Assembly (NCBI GenBank): GCA_901456055.1
Contig: CABDWT010000004.1
Coordinates: 124,001 to 188,000, forward strand
DNA: 64,000 bases
Source: Phytobacter ursingii
GTDB taxonomy: Bacteria; Pseudomonadota; Gammaproteobacteria; Enterobacterales; Enterobacteriaceae
Reading direction: 5' to 3'
The notes beneath the pieces are model-generated. The model worked only from the letters and a program-made list of their open reading frames with translations, had not been told where the DNA came from and searched no databases. Made by a program: the position numbers and the translations under genes. This document shows positions 21,289 through 30,369 of the stretch, piece after piece. The stretch's first letter is position 1. Each line of letters opens with the position of its first letter.

Positions 21289-22359
21289 TCATTGGGTAAC
21301 AGAGGAGCCCGGTGCGGTCGTTTGAGCACGCTGCACCAGTTTTTTATTTAATGCCCGGCGGCGCTGTGCATAACCGGCCAGGGTAATCGACAACAGGAGC
21401 GTCGCACCGTTAAACAGCGGCTCGACCCAGAAGGCGCCGCCGAACTGCTGAATCCCGGCGATACCAATCGCCAGTACCGCAATCCCGACCACTGTGCCCC
21501 AAACGTTCACGCGCCCCGGACGAATAGTCGTACTGCCAAGGAACGCCCCCACGAGGGCAGGCAACAGATAGTCCATACCGACGCTGGCCTGGCCGACACC
21601 CTGTTCAGCGGCGATGATCACCCCGGTAAACCCGGTTAAGGTGCTGGAGGCGATAAACGCGCCGATGGTGTAACGGTTAACGGCAATACCGTTGAGCGCC
21701 GCCGCGACCGGGTTACCGCCCACCGCATACATGCAGCGACCAATCGGGGTGTGCTCGGTGATGATCCACAGCACCACGGCGGCGAACAGGACATAAAAAG
21801 CCACCACCGGAATGCCAAACAGGTCTGAGTGGTGCAGGGCAATAAAGGCGTCCGGTAAATCGCCGACAATCTGCCGTCCGCCGGAGTGCCAGAGTGCGAT
21901 GGCGTAGAGCACGGTGCCGGAACCGAGCGTGGCCACGAAGCTGTCGATATCCGCCAGCGCCACCAGAATGCCGTTCAGCAAGCCATACAACGCGGAGAGC
22001 ACCAGCACGATCGCCACGGCCACCGGCCAGGAAAAGCCATATTCCACCTGCAACGTGATGGCGAGGATATGCCAGAGCACGATGCCAAAGCCGACGTTAA
22101 GGTCGATTTTCCCGACGATCATCGGGATGGTTGCCGCCAGCGCCAGCAGGGCTATTTTCGATTTACTGTCGAGAATGGCCTGTAAGGTCAGCAGTGAAGC
22201 GAATGAAGGCGTCGTCAGCGAAAAAACGATAACCAGCACCACGCAGATCACGGGCAGACCGTAACGGGTGGTTAATTGTCCAAGCCAGGCGGCGGCGCCG
22301 TGTTCATGAAGCGATACGCGTGATTCCAGGGCCGTCGATTTCATTGATGTTTTAGCCAT
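21289..22359 (-). CDS. Sugar ABC transporter permease (RbsC-like, CUT2)
   Basis: This is a 356-residue integral membrane protein of the RbsC/XylH family, with the family motif YAVGGNPVAAALNGIAV and the C-terminal LLPALVGAFLGSTTIRPGRVN region. It probably forms a homodimer that works with the neighbouring duplicated ATPase and binding protein. It lies 17 bases downstream of the ATPase gene. A basic cytoplasmic N terminus of about 30 residues precedes the first helix. Confidence 0.9.
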   Translation of the reverse strand: MAKTSMKSTALESRVSLHEHGAAAWLGQLTTRYGLPVICVVLVIVFSLTTPSFASLLTLQAILDSKSKIALLALAATIPMIVGKIDLNVGFGIVLWHILAITLQVEYGFSWPVAVAIVLVLSALYGLLNGILVALADIDSFVATLGSGTVLYAIALWHSGGRQIVGDLPDAFIALHHSDLFGIPVVAFYVLFAAVVLWIITEHTPIGRCMYAVGGNPVAAALNGIAVNRYTIGAFIASSTLTGFTGVIIAAEQGVGQASVGMDYLLPALVGAFLGSTTIRPGRVNVWGTVVGIAVLAIGIAGIQQFGGAFWVEPLFNGATLLLSITLAGYAQRRRALNKKLVQRAQTTAPGSSVTQ

Positions 22360-22376
22360 AACTAACGCACTCCGAC

Positions 22377-23897
22377 TTAATGTAGTGTGCCGCTGCCGGA
22401 CGCCAGTTCGAGCAACCTGGCGAACGTGACATCCTGGTTGAGAAGCTCGCCGACAATCTGCCCGCGGTTAAACACCAGCGCCCGGTTGCAGATATGCGCC
22501 ACCTCTTCCAGGTCATTGGAGATGACCAGAATGGCGACGCCGTTTTGCAGCGCCTGATTGAGCAGGTCATAGATTTCCGCACGCGCGCCCACATCGACGC
22601 CTGCGGACGGGTCTTCCAGAATGAGCAGTGGGGCATTCAGTGAAAGCCAGCGCGCCATCACAACCTTTTGTTGGTTACCGCCTGACAGAGCGCTGATTTC
22701 AATGTTGATTTGCGCTGGCCGGACATCGAACTGGCGGATTTTCTCCCAGCTCATCGGCGCTTCGCTTTTTTCGTTATAGCGGGACAGTGGGGCGTGACCG
22801 TGTTTACACGGGTTCATAAATAAGTTTTCACGCACCATCATGCCCGGAATCAGACTTTCATGAAGGCGATCGCCTGCGACAAAAGAGACGCCCGCAGACA
22901 TCGCCTCCCCTGGTGTTGTCGCCGTAAACGGCACGCCATTTAATGTTATTTGCCCGCTTTCCTGTGTACGGCAGGCAAACAGCAAACGTCCAATTTCCTC
23001 CTGTCCGGCGCCGCGCAGACCGGCGAGCGCCACCATCTCACCGGCACGCAGCTCGAAAGAAACCGGTCCGGTATCACCCACTTTGACGTGGTCCATCTTT
23101 AACAGCACCGGCGCATCCTTACCGGGTAAGGCCTGGCGCTGGTCGTCACGCAGACTTTCGCCAACAATCAGCTCGACCAGACCACGCAGGGTGTAATGGT
23201 CGATATCACCACCGCCTGCATAGCAACCATCGCGCATGGCGCAAACGGAGTCGGCCATCTCCATCACCTCATCCAGACGATGGGTGATATAAATCATGCC
23301 GACCTGTTTTTCCCGCAGGATGTTCATCACCCGGAACAGGTGGCGAACATCGTCCGCAGGAAGGGAAGCCGTCGGCTCATCAAGCACCAGTACCGAGGCA
23401 TCTACTGCCACCGCGCGGGCTATTGCCAGCAGGGACTTTTCAGTACGGGAGAGGTCGAACACGCGGTCATCCGGGTCAAGCTGAATGCCGATATCTTCCA
23501 GCGCTTTTTGCGCCTGGCGGCGTGTTGCCGCCCAGTCGATCAGCCCAAAGCGACGGGGAAACCCCATTACCAGCGCCATGTTTTCCGCGACAGTCATCCA
23601 CTCCACCAGACCTAAGTCTTGATGTATGAAGGCGATAGGTTGTTCGTTGCCCTGGCGCAGCGCGGCGGCAGAATCTACCGGTTCACCGCGAAACAGGATT
23701 TCGCCGCCGTCGCGGGAATAGACGCCGGCCAACACCTTAATCAGCGTGGATTTGCCCGCACCGTTCTCCCCCAGCAGCGCCACAACCTTGCCCGGATAGA
23801 TATCCAGGCTGACATTGTTGACCGCCACATTTCCCCCAAAGCGCTTAACGATATGGCGCATGGATAACAACGGAGATAACACTGCTGCTTCTGCCAT
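22377..23897 (-). CDS. Sugar ABC transporter ATP-binding protein (RbsA-like)
   Basis: The 506-residue protein has two fused ATPase halves, as in RbsA, XylG and MglA. The first has Walker A GENGAGKST (about 42-50), a degenerate signature LSRTEK and Walker B VLVLDEPTAS. The second has a degenerate Walker A (GLRGAGQEE), a full LSGGNQQK signature and LLILEDPSAGVD. An asymmetric pair like this is normal for the CUT2 class. It is the first gene of a four-gene unit divergent from yiaJ. Confidence 0.93.
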   Translation of the reverse strand: MAEAAVLSPLLSMRHIVKRFGGNVAVNNVSLDIYPGKVVALLGENGAGKSTLIKVLAGVYSRDGGEILFRGEPVDSAAALRQGNEQPIAFIHQDLGLVEWMTVAENMALVMGFPRRFGLIDWAATRRQAQKALEDIGIQLDPDDRVFDLSRTEKSLLAIARAVAVDASVLVLDEPTASLPADDVRHLFRVMNILREKQVGMIYITHRLDEVMEMADSVCAMRDGCYAGGGDIDHYTLRGLVELIVGESLRDDQRQALPGKDAPVLLKMDHVKVGDTGPVSFELRAGEMVALAGLRGAGQEEIGRLLFACRTQESGQITLNGVPFTATTPGEAMSAGVSFVAGDRLHESLIPGMMVRENLFMNPCKHGHAPLSRYNEKSEAPMSWEKIRQFDVRPAQINIEISALSGGNQQKVVMARWLSLNAPLLILEDPSAGVDVGARAEIYDLLNQALQNGVAILVISNDLEEVAHICNRALVFNRGQIVGELLNQDVTFARLLELASGSGTLH

Positions 23898-23957
23898 TTA
23901 AGGTGACCTCCCACCGAGGGAAAGAGAACGTTGTGCAACCTGTAAATTTCACTATGC

Positions 23958-23970
23958 GAAATCTGATTTC
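23958..23970. promoter_or_regulatory. Palindrome in yiaJ/ABC divergent region (candidate YiaJ site)
   Basis: GAAATCTGATTTC is a perfect 5-3-5 palindrome. A further ATTTC at 23946-23950 forms a second inverted pair with the left arm. It has the same layout as GGAATGTCATTCC before yiaK. It is 61 bases from the ABC ATPase start and is therefore well placed to control that gene. A weaker CRP-like motif CGTGA-N6-ACACA lies at 24061-24076. Confidence 0.5.
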
Positions 23971-24119
23971 AAATATAGCGATCATAATTTGACAAATCAA
24001 TTGCTGGATATATTTTTGAAATGTAATAAAATCAATAAATTACAAAATTTCTGTTCAGATCGTGAAGTGAAACACACTTTGCGCTACCATCAGGTCGCCA
24101 CAAAAAGGAGGCGGAAGCG

Positions 24120-24935
24120 ATGAACACCAAAGAGAGTGAAAACACGCAGGAGAAAGAGAGGCCGGCAGGAAGCCAGAGCTTGTTTCGCGGTTTGATGTTG
24201 ATAGAGATACTGAGCAATTACCCGAACGGTTGTCCGCTGGCGCATTTGTCCGAACTGGCGGGGCTGAATAAAAGTACCGTGCACCGATTACTGCAGGGGC
24301 TGCAATCCTGCGGCTACGTTACCCCCGCGCCCGCTGCCGGGAGCTACCGCTTAACCACAAAATTTATCGCCGTCGGCCAAAAAGCGCTGACGTCGCTGAA
24401 TATCATCCATGTTGCCGCGCCGCATCTGGAAGCGCTGAACCTGGCGACCGGGGAAACCATTAACTTCTCCAGCCGCGAAGACGATCACGCCATCCTGATT
24501 TACAAACTGGAACCGACGACGGGCATGTTGCGTACGCGCGCCTATATTGGCCAGCATATGCCGCTGTACTGCTCGGCGATGGGGAAAATCTATATGGCCT
24601 TCGGACAGCCCGACTATGTGAAAGAGTATTGGGAGACGCATCAGGAACAGATTCAACCGCTGACGCGTAATACCATTACCGGCCTGCCTGCGATGTATGA
24701 TGAACTGGCGCAGATCCGTGAAACCAGTATGGCAATGGACCGGGAAGAGAATGAGCTGGGCGTCTCCTGTATTGCCGTACCGGTGTTTGATATTCACCAC
24801 CGCGTGCCTTACGCCATCTCTATTTCGCTTTCTACATCACGCCTGAAACAGATTGGCGAGAAAAACCTGCTCAAACCGCTGCGCGATACGGCACAGGCTA
24901 TCTCTAACGAGCTGGGATTTACGCTGCGCGTGTAG
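24120..24935 (+). CDS. yiaJ: IclR-family regulator YiaJ
   Basis: YiaJ represses the yiaK-S operon in E. coli. This 271-residue protein has an amino-terminal winged helix (LFRGLMLIEIL...LAHLSELAGLNKSTVHRLLQGL, about 22-62). A C-terminal IclR effector domain follows, including MPLYCSAMGKIYMA and GVSCIAVPVFD. ATG 24120 follows a strong AAAGGAGGCGG site. It is divergent from the ABC/lactonase unit rather than directly from yiaK as in E. coli. Confidence 0.92.
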   Translation: MNTKESENTQEKERPAGSQSLFRGLMLIEILSNYPNGCPLAHLSELAGLNKSTVHRLLQGLQSCGYVTPAPAAGSYRLTTKFIAVGQKALTSLNIIHVAAPHLEALNLATGETINFSSREDDHAILIYKLEPTTGMLRTRAYIGQHMPLYCSAMGKIYMAFGQPDYVKEYWETHQEQIQPLTRNTITGLPAMYDELAQIRETSMAMDREENELGVSCIAVPVFDIHHRVPYAISISLSTSRLKQIGEKNLLKPLRDTAQAISNELGFTLRV

Positions 24936-25058
24936 GCAGAAGGCCAGATGTGCTCAGGCAAATGAACGATTTACCCGCTTTCACCATCGGGATCAAAGCG
25001 AAGACGGTTCGTTCTCTGGCACTCTGAGCGGAATTTTTCTGTATCAGGGGTGTGGAGA

Positions 25059-25532
25059 ATGAACCGTTTTATACTTGCGGATTCGACCAAATGTATCGGC
25101 TGTCGTACCTGTGAAGTCGCCTGTGTAGTCTCACACCAGCAGGATCAGGACTGCGCGGCGATCTCCCCGAAAACCTTCAGCGCGCGTATTCGCGTCATAA
25201 AAACCGGCACGTTTTCTACGGCGGTCACCTGTCGTCACTGCGAAGATGCCCCTTGTGCCAATGTTTGCCCGTCCGGGGCTATCAGTCGGGTCAATGGCGC
25301 GGTGTATGTGGAGCAGGCTTTGTGCATCGGTTGTAAGAGCTGCATGCTGGCCTGCCCGTTCGGCGCCATGCAGGTGACAATGGAAAAGGGCCAGGTAGAG
25401 GCGCAAAAATGCGATTTGTGTCTGCACCGCGAAGCCGGACCTGCCTGCGTGGAAGCCTGCCCGACCAGCGCCCTATCCTGTATTGATCCCGTCAGGCTGC
25501 GACAAAATCGCCTCAACAGCTATTTAGCGTAA
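25059..25532 (+). CDS. ysaA: 4Fe-4S ferredoxin-type protein YsaA
   Basis: The protein has 157 residues, as in E. coli YsaA. It carries four cysteine clusters of the HycB/DmsB type: CIGCRTCEVAC, CRHCEDAPCANVC, CIGCKSCMLACPFG and CDLCLHREAGPACVEAC. It should bind up to four 4Fe-4S clusters and pass electrons to an unknown partner. The ATG at 25059 is chosen over an in-frame GTG at 25050 because it has AGGGG at good spacing and matches the family start MNRFILAD. Confidence 0.9.
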   Translation: MNRFILADSTKCIGCRTCEVACVVSHQQDQDCAAISPKTFSARIRVIKTGTFSTAVTCRHCEDAPCANVCPSGAISRVNGAVYVEQALCIGCKSCMLACPFGAMQVTMEKGQVEAQKCDLCLHREAGPACVEACPTSALSCIDPVRLRQNRLNSYLA

Positions 25533-25599
25533 CGCATTGACGTTTCTGGTTAAGAGAGGCAGGCAGGTGAGGCCCTCATCAGGAGGGCCGCGTTATCTG

Positions 25600-26853
25600 T
25601 TACGCGTGCTCACGCCAGGCGCTTTCAATTTCCTCGGCGAGGATTTTCACCCCGGCTTCGATTTTTTCCGGGTCTGGCACATAGTTCATGCGCATACACT
25701 GGTGCGTATGCGGCCATGGCTTATCAAGTCCCGGGAAGAAATAGTTGCCGGGGACCATTAACACGCCGCGCTTTTTCAGTCGCTGATACAGCAGCTCGGT
25801 GGTGATCGGCAGGTCTTTAAACCACAACCAGAGGAATATCGCCCCTTCCGGCTTGTGGATCAGACAGCGTTCTTCCGGCAGGTAACGACGAATAATCGCG
25901 ATTGTTTCCTGTACGCGCTGGTAGTAAAACGGCTTAATCACGGTTTCCGACAGGCGCAGCAGATCGTTACGCTTAATCATTTCACACATCATCGCGGGGC
26001 CAATACCGCCTGGTGCGAGACTGATAATGCCGTTCATATTTCGGATGGCGGAAATCACTTTGTCGTTGGCGATGATAATACCGCAACGACTTCCCGGCAG
26101 GCCCAGCTTCGACAGGCTCATGCAGAGAATAATATTCGGATTCCATAAAGGCCGGGCTTCGCTAAAAATAATGCCCGGAAAGGGGACGCCATAGGCGTTA
26201 TCAATCACCAGCGGAATGCCGTGCTGATTGGCCAGCGCATCCAGTTTGATCAGCTCTTCATCGGTAATGACGTTCCCGGTTGGGTTGGTCGGGCGCGATA
26301 CGCAGATCATCCCGGTCTCTTCACCGATATGCAGGTGTTCGAAATCGACATGGTATTTGAACTGGCCGTCCGGCAGCAGTTCGATGTTCGGGCGCGCGGA
26401 GACAAACAGATCTTCTTCCAGCCCGGAATCGGCATAGCCAATATACTCAGGCGCTAATGGAAACAGCACCTTACTGGTGGTTCCGTCGGCACGGCGGCCA
26501 GCAAACAGATTGAATAAGTAGAAAAACGCGCTTTGGCTGCCGTTTGTCAGTGCAATATTTTGTGGTTCAATGTCCCAGCCCAGTTCATCGCGCAGCATAT
26601 TTGCCAGCGCCGTCAACAGCTCTGTCTTCCCTTGCGGACCATCGTAGTTACACAGCGCATCAGTCGCTTTACCGTTTTCGACCATTTCTGCCAGCAGGCT
26701 ATGGAAGTAGTCGGTCATCGCCGGAATTTGCGCCGGATTACCGCCGCCGAGCATGATGGCGCCGGGGGTGCGCAGGCCATCGTTAAGGTCTTCCATCAGG
26801 CGAGTGATGCCTGCGTGACGGGTAAATTTGTCGCCGAAAAGTGAAAATGTCAT
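25600..26853 (-). CDS. avtA: Valine-pyruvate aminotransferase AvtA
   Basis: AvtA (transaminase C) interconverts valine plus pyruvate with 2-ketoisovalerate plus alanine. The 417-residue protein is a class I/II PLP aminotransferase. It contains NPTGNVITDEEL, the aspartate in IPLVIDNAYG, and the PLP lysine in LCMSLSKLGLPGSRCG. It begins MTFSLFGDKFTRH like the E. coli protein. It converges with ysaA, as in E. coli. Confidence 0.95.
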   Translation of the reverse strand: MTFSLFGDKFTRHAGITRLMEDLNDGLRTPGAIMLGGGNPAQIPAMTDYFHSLLAEMVENGKATDALCNYDGPQGKTELLTALANMLRDELGWDIEPQNIALTNGSQSAFFYLFNLFAGRRADGTTSKVLFPLAPEYIGYADSGLEEDLFVSARPNIELLPDGQFKYHVDFEHLHIGEETGMICVSRPTNPTGNVITDEELIKLDALANQHGIPLVIDNAYGVPFPGIIFSEARPLWNPNIILCMSLSKLGLPGSRCGIIIANDKVISAIRNMNGIISLAPGGIGPAMMCEMIKRNDLLRLSETVIKPFYYQRVQETIAIIRRYLPEERCLIHKPEGAIFLWLWFKDLPITTELLYQRLKKRGVLMVPGNYFFPGLDKPWPHTHQCMRMNYVPDPEKIEAGVKILAEEIESAWREHA

Positions 26854-27023
26854 AGCTGATGTTCTGTCGGGCCGATTTTAAAAATGGCTAACCATAGCGC
26901 TACATACCCTGCTGTGCAAATCGGATGAGATGGGGTGTGGTGACGTTTTATTTTGTTGATTTATGATTTGGTGGAATTTTATATTGTTGGGTGAATCTGT
27001 CTGACCGCCGGGTTTACGGCCTG

Positions 27024-27113
27024 TCCCGGATGCGGCGTAAACGCCTTATCCGGGCTACGACTGGCTGGCAATCATTGAGTCTGGTAGCCCCGGTAAGCGC
27101 AGCGCCACCGGGG
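27024..27113. repeat. REP/BIME element between avtA and malS
   Basis: A REP core CCCGGATGCGGCGTAA...CTTATCCGGG (near 27025-27054) is followed, after a short linker, by CCCCGGTAAGCGCAGCGCCACCGGGG (27088-27113). The second unit is the inverted form of the one after selB. The two-unit arrangement is typical of a BIME. The rest of the avtA-malS gap shows no gene. Confidence 0.88.
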
Positions 27114-27142
27114 AATATGTAGGATGCGGCCCGGGAAAAGAC

Positions 27143-29173
27143 TCAGTGATTCCCCGCCCAGACCACCATCACTTTGTCGCCGTTATGCTCGCGAACGAAG
27201 CCGTATCCTTGCGGCAGGCTAAGTGTTGTTTGCTTACCTGCGCCCAGCGCCGGGTGACGAGCGCGGAACTGTCCCAGCGTTTGCCAGTGTTGCAGGGTTT
27301 GCGCCGCCTTGCCGTTGATATCCTGCCAGTTCATGTCTGAACGCGTTCCTTGTAGCGGGTCGGAGCCGGTCGGCCCGAAAGGCCGGCTGGTTTCATCGCC
27401 ATAAAAAATCTGTACCGCCCCTGGTGCCAGCATCAGCAACTCTGCCGCTTCCTGCCCCCCCTCGCGAAACAGGCGGGTGTCATGAGATGAGAGGTAACTC
27501 AGCGCGTTGAACCCCTGGAGCTTCTCCGCCATCTGCTGCCAGACGAGATCCATATTCGCCAGACATTTCACCGCGCCTGCGGCCTGTTCCTGATAATCAA
27601 AATTGATCATCGCATCAAAGCCATGGTTGTAATAATCGCTGCGCATGACGCCGTGCCCCCAGGACTCTCCGGTCATCCAGAACGGCGCATCGTCGAGCTT
27701 TTTCTGCGGGTTCGCTTTTTTCCATTCGGCCAGCGCATCGGTGGCCTGGGTTTTAAGCTGCTGCCAGGCGGCAAGTTCGACATGTTTGGCGGTATCGACC
27801 CTGAAACCGTCGATGCCGTAATCACGCACCCACTGACTTAGCCAGTGGGTCAGATAATCCCGCGGCGTGTAACCGGGAATTTCACGTGCGGCGGTATCAG
27901 GTTTATGGCGATAAAAGTTCGGCAATCCTGACGGCGTGGTGGATTCAGTTTTTAAATCCGGCAGGAAAGCCAGCGACATGGTCAGGTCATCGAAGCCGGG
28001 GTTGTCGTAGTCGCCAATGTCGGTACGGATCCACTTTTTACCCCACCAGTTCTCCCAGGCGGCTTTGTCGCTGAAATTAATAAAGTCGTTAAAGCTGTGC
28101 CAGCTTTGCCCTGGTCCTGGTCGCCAGTCGGTCCAGCGATCGCCGAGCACTTTTTTGCGCTCTGCCCCCTCAACATAGAGCGCGCCGAACTGATACTCCT
28201 GCATATCTGCCAGCGTCGCATAGCCCGTATGGTTCATGACCACGTCAAAGAGGATGCGGATACCGCGTTTGTGGGCTTCGTCTACCAGGGTGTGCAAATC
28301 CGCTTCGCTGCCCATATTGGCGTCCAGACGGGTCCAGTCCTGCGTGTAGTAGCCATGGTAGGCGTAATGCGGAAAATCGCCTTTTGTTCCACCGCCCACC
28401 CAACCGTGGATCTGCTCAAGCGGTGAGCTAATCCACAGCGCGTTGACGCCGAGTTGTTGCAGGTAGTCCAGTTTGCTGGTGAGCCCTTTCAGATCGCCGC
28501 CGTGAAACGTGCCAATCTCCTGCATCCCATCTTTGTGGCGTCCGTAGCTGTTGTCGTTTGACGGATCGCCGTTGACGAAGCGGTCAGTCAGCACGAAATA
28601 GACCGTCGCGTTTTGCCAGCTAAAAGGGGCTGGAGCGGTGGTTTCGGCCCGTTCGAGCAGCAGCAAGCCGCCGCTGCCATTAGCCGGTTGCAGCGTTATC
28701 TTGCCGTTTTGCACCATCGCCGTTTTCTGGCTGTAGAAATCGCGCACCATGCTCCCTTCCGGGAAGGTCTTGCTGACGTCGAGCGTCAGGGCTTTACCGT
28801 CCCAGGTGGGGCACTGACGCACCACGTTAACCGCCTGAGTTGCGGCTTCGCTTTTCACTGATAGCATCAGCGTTGGCGTGCCGGAGCGGGTATCGAGTTG
28901 AATCTGGTATTGCCCTTCACGGAAAACGCGCCACTGAGGGGCATCGCCAGTGCAGGGTTTCAGGGAGAGCATCTGGTTGAGTTTGATGTCGGCGGCAGGC
29001 TGCCAGCACTGCTGATCGTTGTGCAGGGTCAGCGGATACGTCCCTTTCTGCAATGCGCTGCTGCTGCGCCAGACTCCGGTGCCATCATCTGAAAAGGCAG
29101 AGAGACCAGGAGCCGACCAGTTGGCGCTGGCGAGGGCCGGTATAAGCAGGAGAAAAAGGGCACTGTATTTCAT
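27143..29173 (-). CDS. malS: Periplasmic alpha-amylase MalS
   Basis: MalS hydrolyses maltodextrins in the periplasm. The 676-residue protein starts at 29173 with a signal peptide MKYSALFLLLIPALASA; a longer frame adds 49 unlikely residues. The GH13 motifs are in order: DVVMNHTG, GFRVDTAKHVE (nucleophile Asp), GESWGHG (acid/base Glu) and LSSHDTRLF. A domain of about 190 residues precedes the barrel. The upstream region contains GGATGAG on the coding strand (29237-29231), resembling a MalT box, which fits maltose-regulon control. Confidence 0.95.
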   Translation of the reverse strand: MKYSALFLLLIPALASANWSAPGLSAFSDDGTGVWRSSSALQKGTYPLTLHNDQQCWQPAADIKLNQMLSLKPCTGDAPQWRVFREGQYQIQLDTRSGTPTLMLSVKSEAATQAVNVVRQCPTWDGKALTLDVSKTFPEGSMVRDFYSQKTAMVQNGKITLQPANGSGGLLLLERAETTAPAPFSWQNATVYFVLTDRFVNGDPSNDNSYGRHKDGMQEIGTFHGGDLKGLTSKLDYLQQLGVNALWISSPLEQIHGWVGGGTKGDFPHYAYHGYYTQDWTRLDANMGSEADLHTLVDEAHKRGIRILFDVVMNHTGYATLADMQEYQFGALYVEGAERKKVLGDRWTDWRPGPGQSWHSFNDFINFSDKAAWENWWGKKWIRTDIGDYDNPGFDDLTMSLAFLPDLKTESTTPSGLPNFYRHKPDTAAREIPGYTPRDYLTHWLSQWVRDYGIDGFRVDTAKHVELAAWQQLKTQATDALAEWKKANPQKKLDDAPFWMTGESWGHGVMRSDYYNHGFDAMINFDYQEQAAGAVKCLANMDLVWQQMAEKLQGFNALSYLSSHDTRLFREGGQEAAELLMLAPGAVQIFYGDETSRPFGPTGSDPLQGTRSDMNWQDINGKAAQTLQHWQTLGQFRARHPALGAGKQTTLSLPQGYGFVREHNGDKVMVVWAGNH

Positions 29174-29490
29174 CTGAACCTTCCCGTGGCATCCGTTTTT
29201 ACCATTGTGCCACTGGCGCAGCGCGGGCAACTCATCCTGTGCGGGTAATCGCCAGGGTGGAGAGCGCCGGGTGAGTGATCGTGCGCAAATTTTGCGCAGA
29301 ATTTGCGATAACCGCCACAAATCTCTGCTGTTGTTTTCGTTACGTAGCAGGTTTGAGATGACAGGCTTTCGGAATTGGATTATTTCTGTACGTGCCCTGA
29401 AGCGCTATTTTTGATATGATTTGAGATTCAGCTCTCAAAATTGTGTAAAAAATAAGGTGTTGGAATGTTTATATCCGACCAGGAGACTTA

Positions 29491-30318
29491 ATGATATCGA
29501 CTCCCTTACGACGAATAGGGGCTACGATACTCATGTTACTCACCGTGGCATTTTCAGGTGAGGTGCTTGCGCAGACGCACAGCAAAACAGCGAGTCACAA
29601 AGCCCCAGTCTCAAAGACGACCGGTAAAAAACAGGCAATCAGTAAACAAGAGTATTCTCGCAATAGTGTAAATAGCAGTTCACTTCCTGACTTGCGAAAA
29701 TACCCTTCCGGAGCACCAAGAAAGAAAGCGTTTCTCCGGACGGTCATGCCTTACATTACCAGTCAAAATGCAGCGATTACCGCTGACCGTAACTGGCTGA
29801 TGACACGTCAATATAGCCAACAATGGTCGACGGCTGACCGTACACGCTTAAAGGATATCGCCAAACGCTACAAAGTGAGCTGGTCTGGCAATACCCGCCG
29901 TATTCCGTGGAATGCGTTGATGGAGCGCGTGGACATCATCCCGGACAGCATGGTCGCCACCATGGCAGCGGCAGAAAGCGGCTGGGGTACGTCGAAACTG
30001 GCGCGTACCAACAACAACCTCTTCGGTATGAAATGCGGGAAAGGCAGTTGTAAAAACGGCCCAGGCAAAGTGAAAGGGTATTCGCACTTTGAATCGGTGA
30101 AAGAGTCTGTGGACGCCTATGTGGTGAATCTCAACACCCACCCGGCTTATGCCTCTTTCCGCAAGTCCCGCGCGCAGTTGCGTAAAGCGGACCAGGAAGT
30201 GACAGCCAGCAACATGATCCACAAGCTGAAGGGTTATTCCACCAAAGGCAAAAGTTACAACAACTATCTGTTTGCCATGTATCAGGACAACCAGCAGCTC
30301 ATCGCCTCGCACATGTAA
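29491..30318 (+). CDS. bax: Bax, glucosaminidase-domain peptidoglycan hydrolase
   Basis: The protein has 275 residues (E. coli Bax 274), with an amino-terminal signal peptide ending near GEVLAQ and then a basic, Ser/Thr-rich linker. The C-terminal half (about 130-270) is a GH73-type glucosaminidase domain with AAAESGWGTSKLART, holding the catalytic glutamate, and NNLFGMKCGKGSC. It probably trims septal or sidewall murein. The 317-bp gap to malS carries both divergent promoters and no gene. Confidence 0.92.
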   Translation: MISTPLRRIGATILMLLTVAFSGEVLAQTHSKTASHKAPVSKTTGKKQAISKQEYSRNSVNSSSLPDLRKYPSGAPRKKAFLRTVMPYITSQNAAITADRNWLMTRQYSQQWSTADRTRLKDIAKRYKVSWSGNTRRIPWNALMERVDIIPDSMVATMAAAESGWGTSKLARTNNNLFGMKCGKGSCKNGPGKVKGYSHFESVKESVDAYVVNLNTHPAYASFRKSRAQLRKADQEVTASNMIHKLKGYSTKGKSYNNYLFAMYQDNQQLIASHM

Positions 30319-30325
30319 TCGCATA

Positions 30326-30355
30326 AACGCCTTCCTGTCGGAAGGCGTTTTTCTT
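30326..30355 (+). terminator. Terminator after bax
   Basis: AAACGCCTTC-CTGTCG-GAAGGCGTTTTTC is a nine-to-ten base-pair stem with a U-rich end. It lies just after the bax stop and may also serve the convergent xylR. Confidence 0.9.
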
Positions 30356-30369
30356 TTCTGAATACCACG

